A DNA stretch of 64,000 nucleotides. Origin: CAVTRI01 sp963737075 (GTDB lineage: Bacteria; Actinomycetota; Acidimicrobiia; Acidimicrobiales; Palsa-688). Shown here in pieces: positions 63,973-64,000 of the stretch (positions are counted from its first letter, which is position 1; the number at the start of each line of letters is the position of its first letter). The stretch lies in contig CAVTRI010000002.1 of the NCBI GenBank assembly GCA_963737075.1, positions 2,666,001 to 2,730,000 on the forward strand, read 5' to 3'. The notes below the pieces were generated by a model, which worked only from the letters and a program-made list of their open reading frames with translations, made no database searches and was not told the origin of the DNA. The position numbers and the translations under genes were made by a program.

Positions 63973-64000
63973 CGTTCACGTACTCGAGCGTGGTCGACTC
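63969..64000 (+). CDS. Start of next gene, cut by window edge
   Basis: ATG overlaps the methyltransferase stop (ATGA) and opens a frame MTFTYSSVVD that runs off the window. Overlap suggests a gene cotranscribed with the methyltransferase, possibly a restriction partner. Nothing more can be said. Confidence 0.4.
   Translation, partial: MTFTYSSVVD

Overview
The window is one contiguous stretch of high-GC actinobacterial chromosome (many GTG starts, ATGA/GTGA overlaps, F420 genes, truncated haemoglobin, NudC, FtsEX). Gene content and order recall the mycobacterial fbiA-fbiB / rmlD-wbbL-manB / DUF3499-manB-manA neighbourhood. The sequence style (short intergenic gaps, Gly/Pro-rich linkers, many frames open on both strands) suggests a deep-branching actinobacterium such as an Acidimicrobiia-type lineage. 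That placement is inference; no rRNA or tRNA gene was seen.

Layout. 0-9.3 kb: tail of a glycogen debranching enzyme, an MBL-fold hydrolase, a gamma-carbonic-anhydrase-like protein, a compact SD-hairpin RNA locus, an alpha/beta hydrolase, a DNA glycosylase, and a central-carbon block (pyruvate dehydrogenase E1, biotin-dependent carboxylase alpha subunit, divergent biotin ligase). 9.3-22.8 kb: a nucleotide-sugar and glycosyltransferase cluster (rmlA, rmlB, rmlD, wbbL-like, a mannose-1-phosphate guanylyltransferase-like gene, two further SDR epimerases/reductases, three GT4-type transferases) with the F420 genes cofD-cofE inside it. 22.8-39.1 kb: envelope genes (coiled-coil protein, giant GT2-membrane fusion, DUF5719 protein, FtsH, DUF3499, CPBP protease, a large multi-TM protein, a COG4280-like membrane protein) ending in the hexose-phosphate operon manB-Trm112-SIS isomerase, which feeds GDP-mannose and dTDP-rhamnose synthesis. 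40-45.7 kb: secretion, translation and division core (secA, prfB, ftsE, ftsX). 45.7-54.4 kb: globin, NudC, then an accessory zone with minisatellites, an IS110-family and an IS30-family element and remnants that look like conjugative-element genes (NTF2/TcpC-like, lytic transglycosylase-NlpC/P60). 54.4-64 kb: YihY/BrkB protein, a LiaF/LiaS/LiaR-like three-gene envelope-stress system, a DMT-type transporter, an aldehyde dehydrogenase, a VOC protein and a beta-class DNA methyltransferase with an extra C-terminal domain.

Unusual features. Four copies of a ~107 bp palindromic element sit next to sugar genes and end a few bases before start codons. A second CTAGTG-ended palindrome lies between the LiaS- and LiaR-like genes. 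A strong SD sequence is mirrored by its own anti-SD arm in a ~200 nt transcription unit. Tandem repeats of 14, 24, ~40 and 46 bp occupy the larger gene-free gaps. Five apparent one-base frameshifts interrupt otherwise normal genes; three of them turn an expected GATCTG into GATTCTG. Either these genes are decaying or the assembly carries motif-linked errors.
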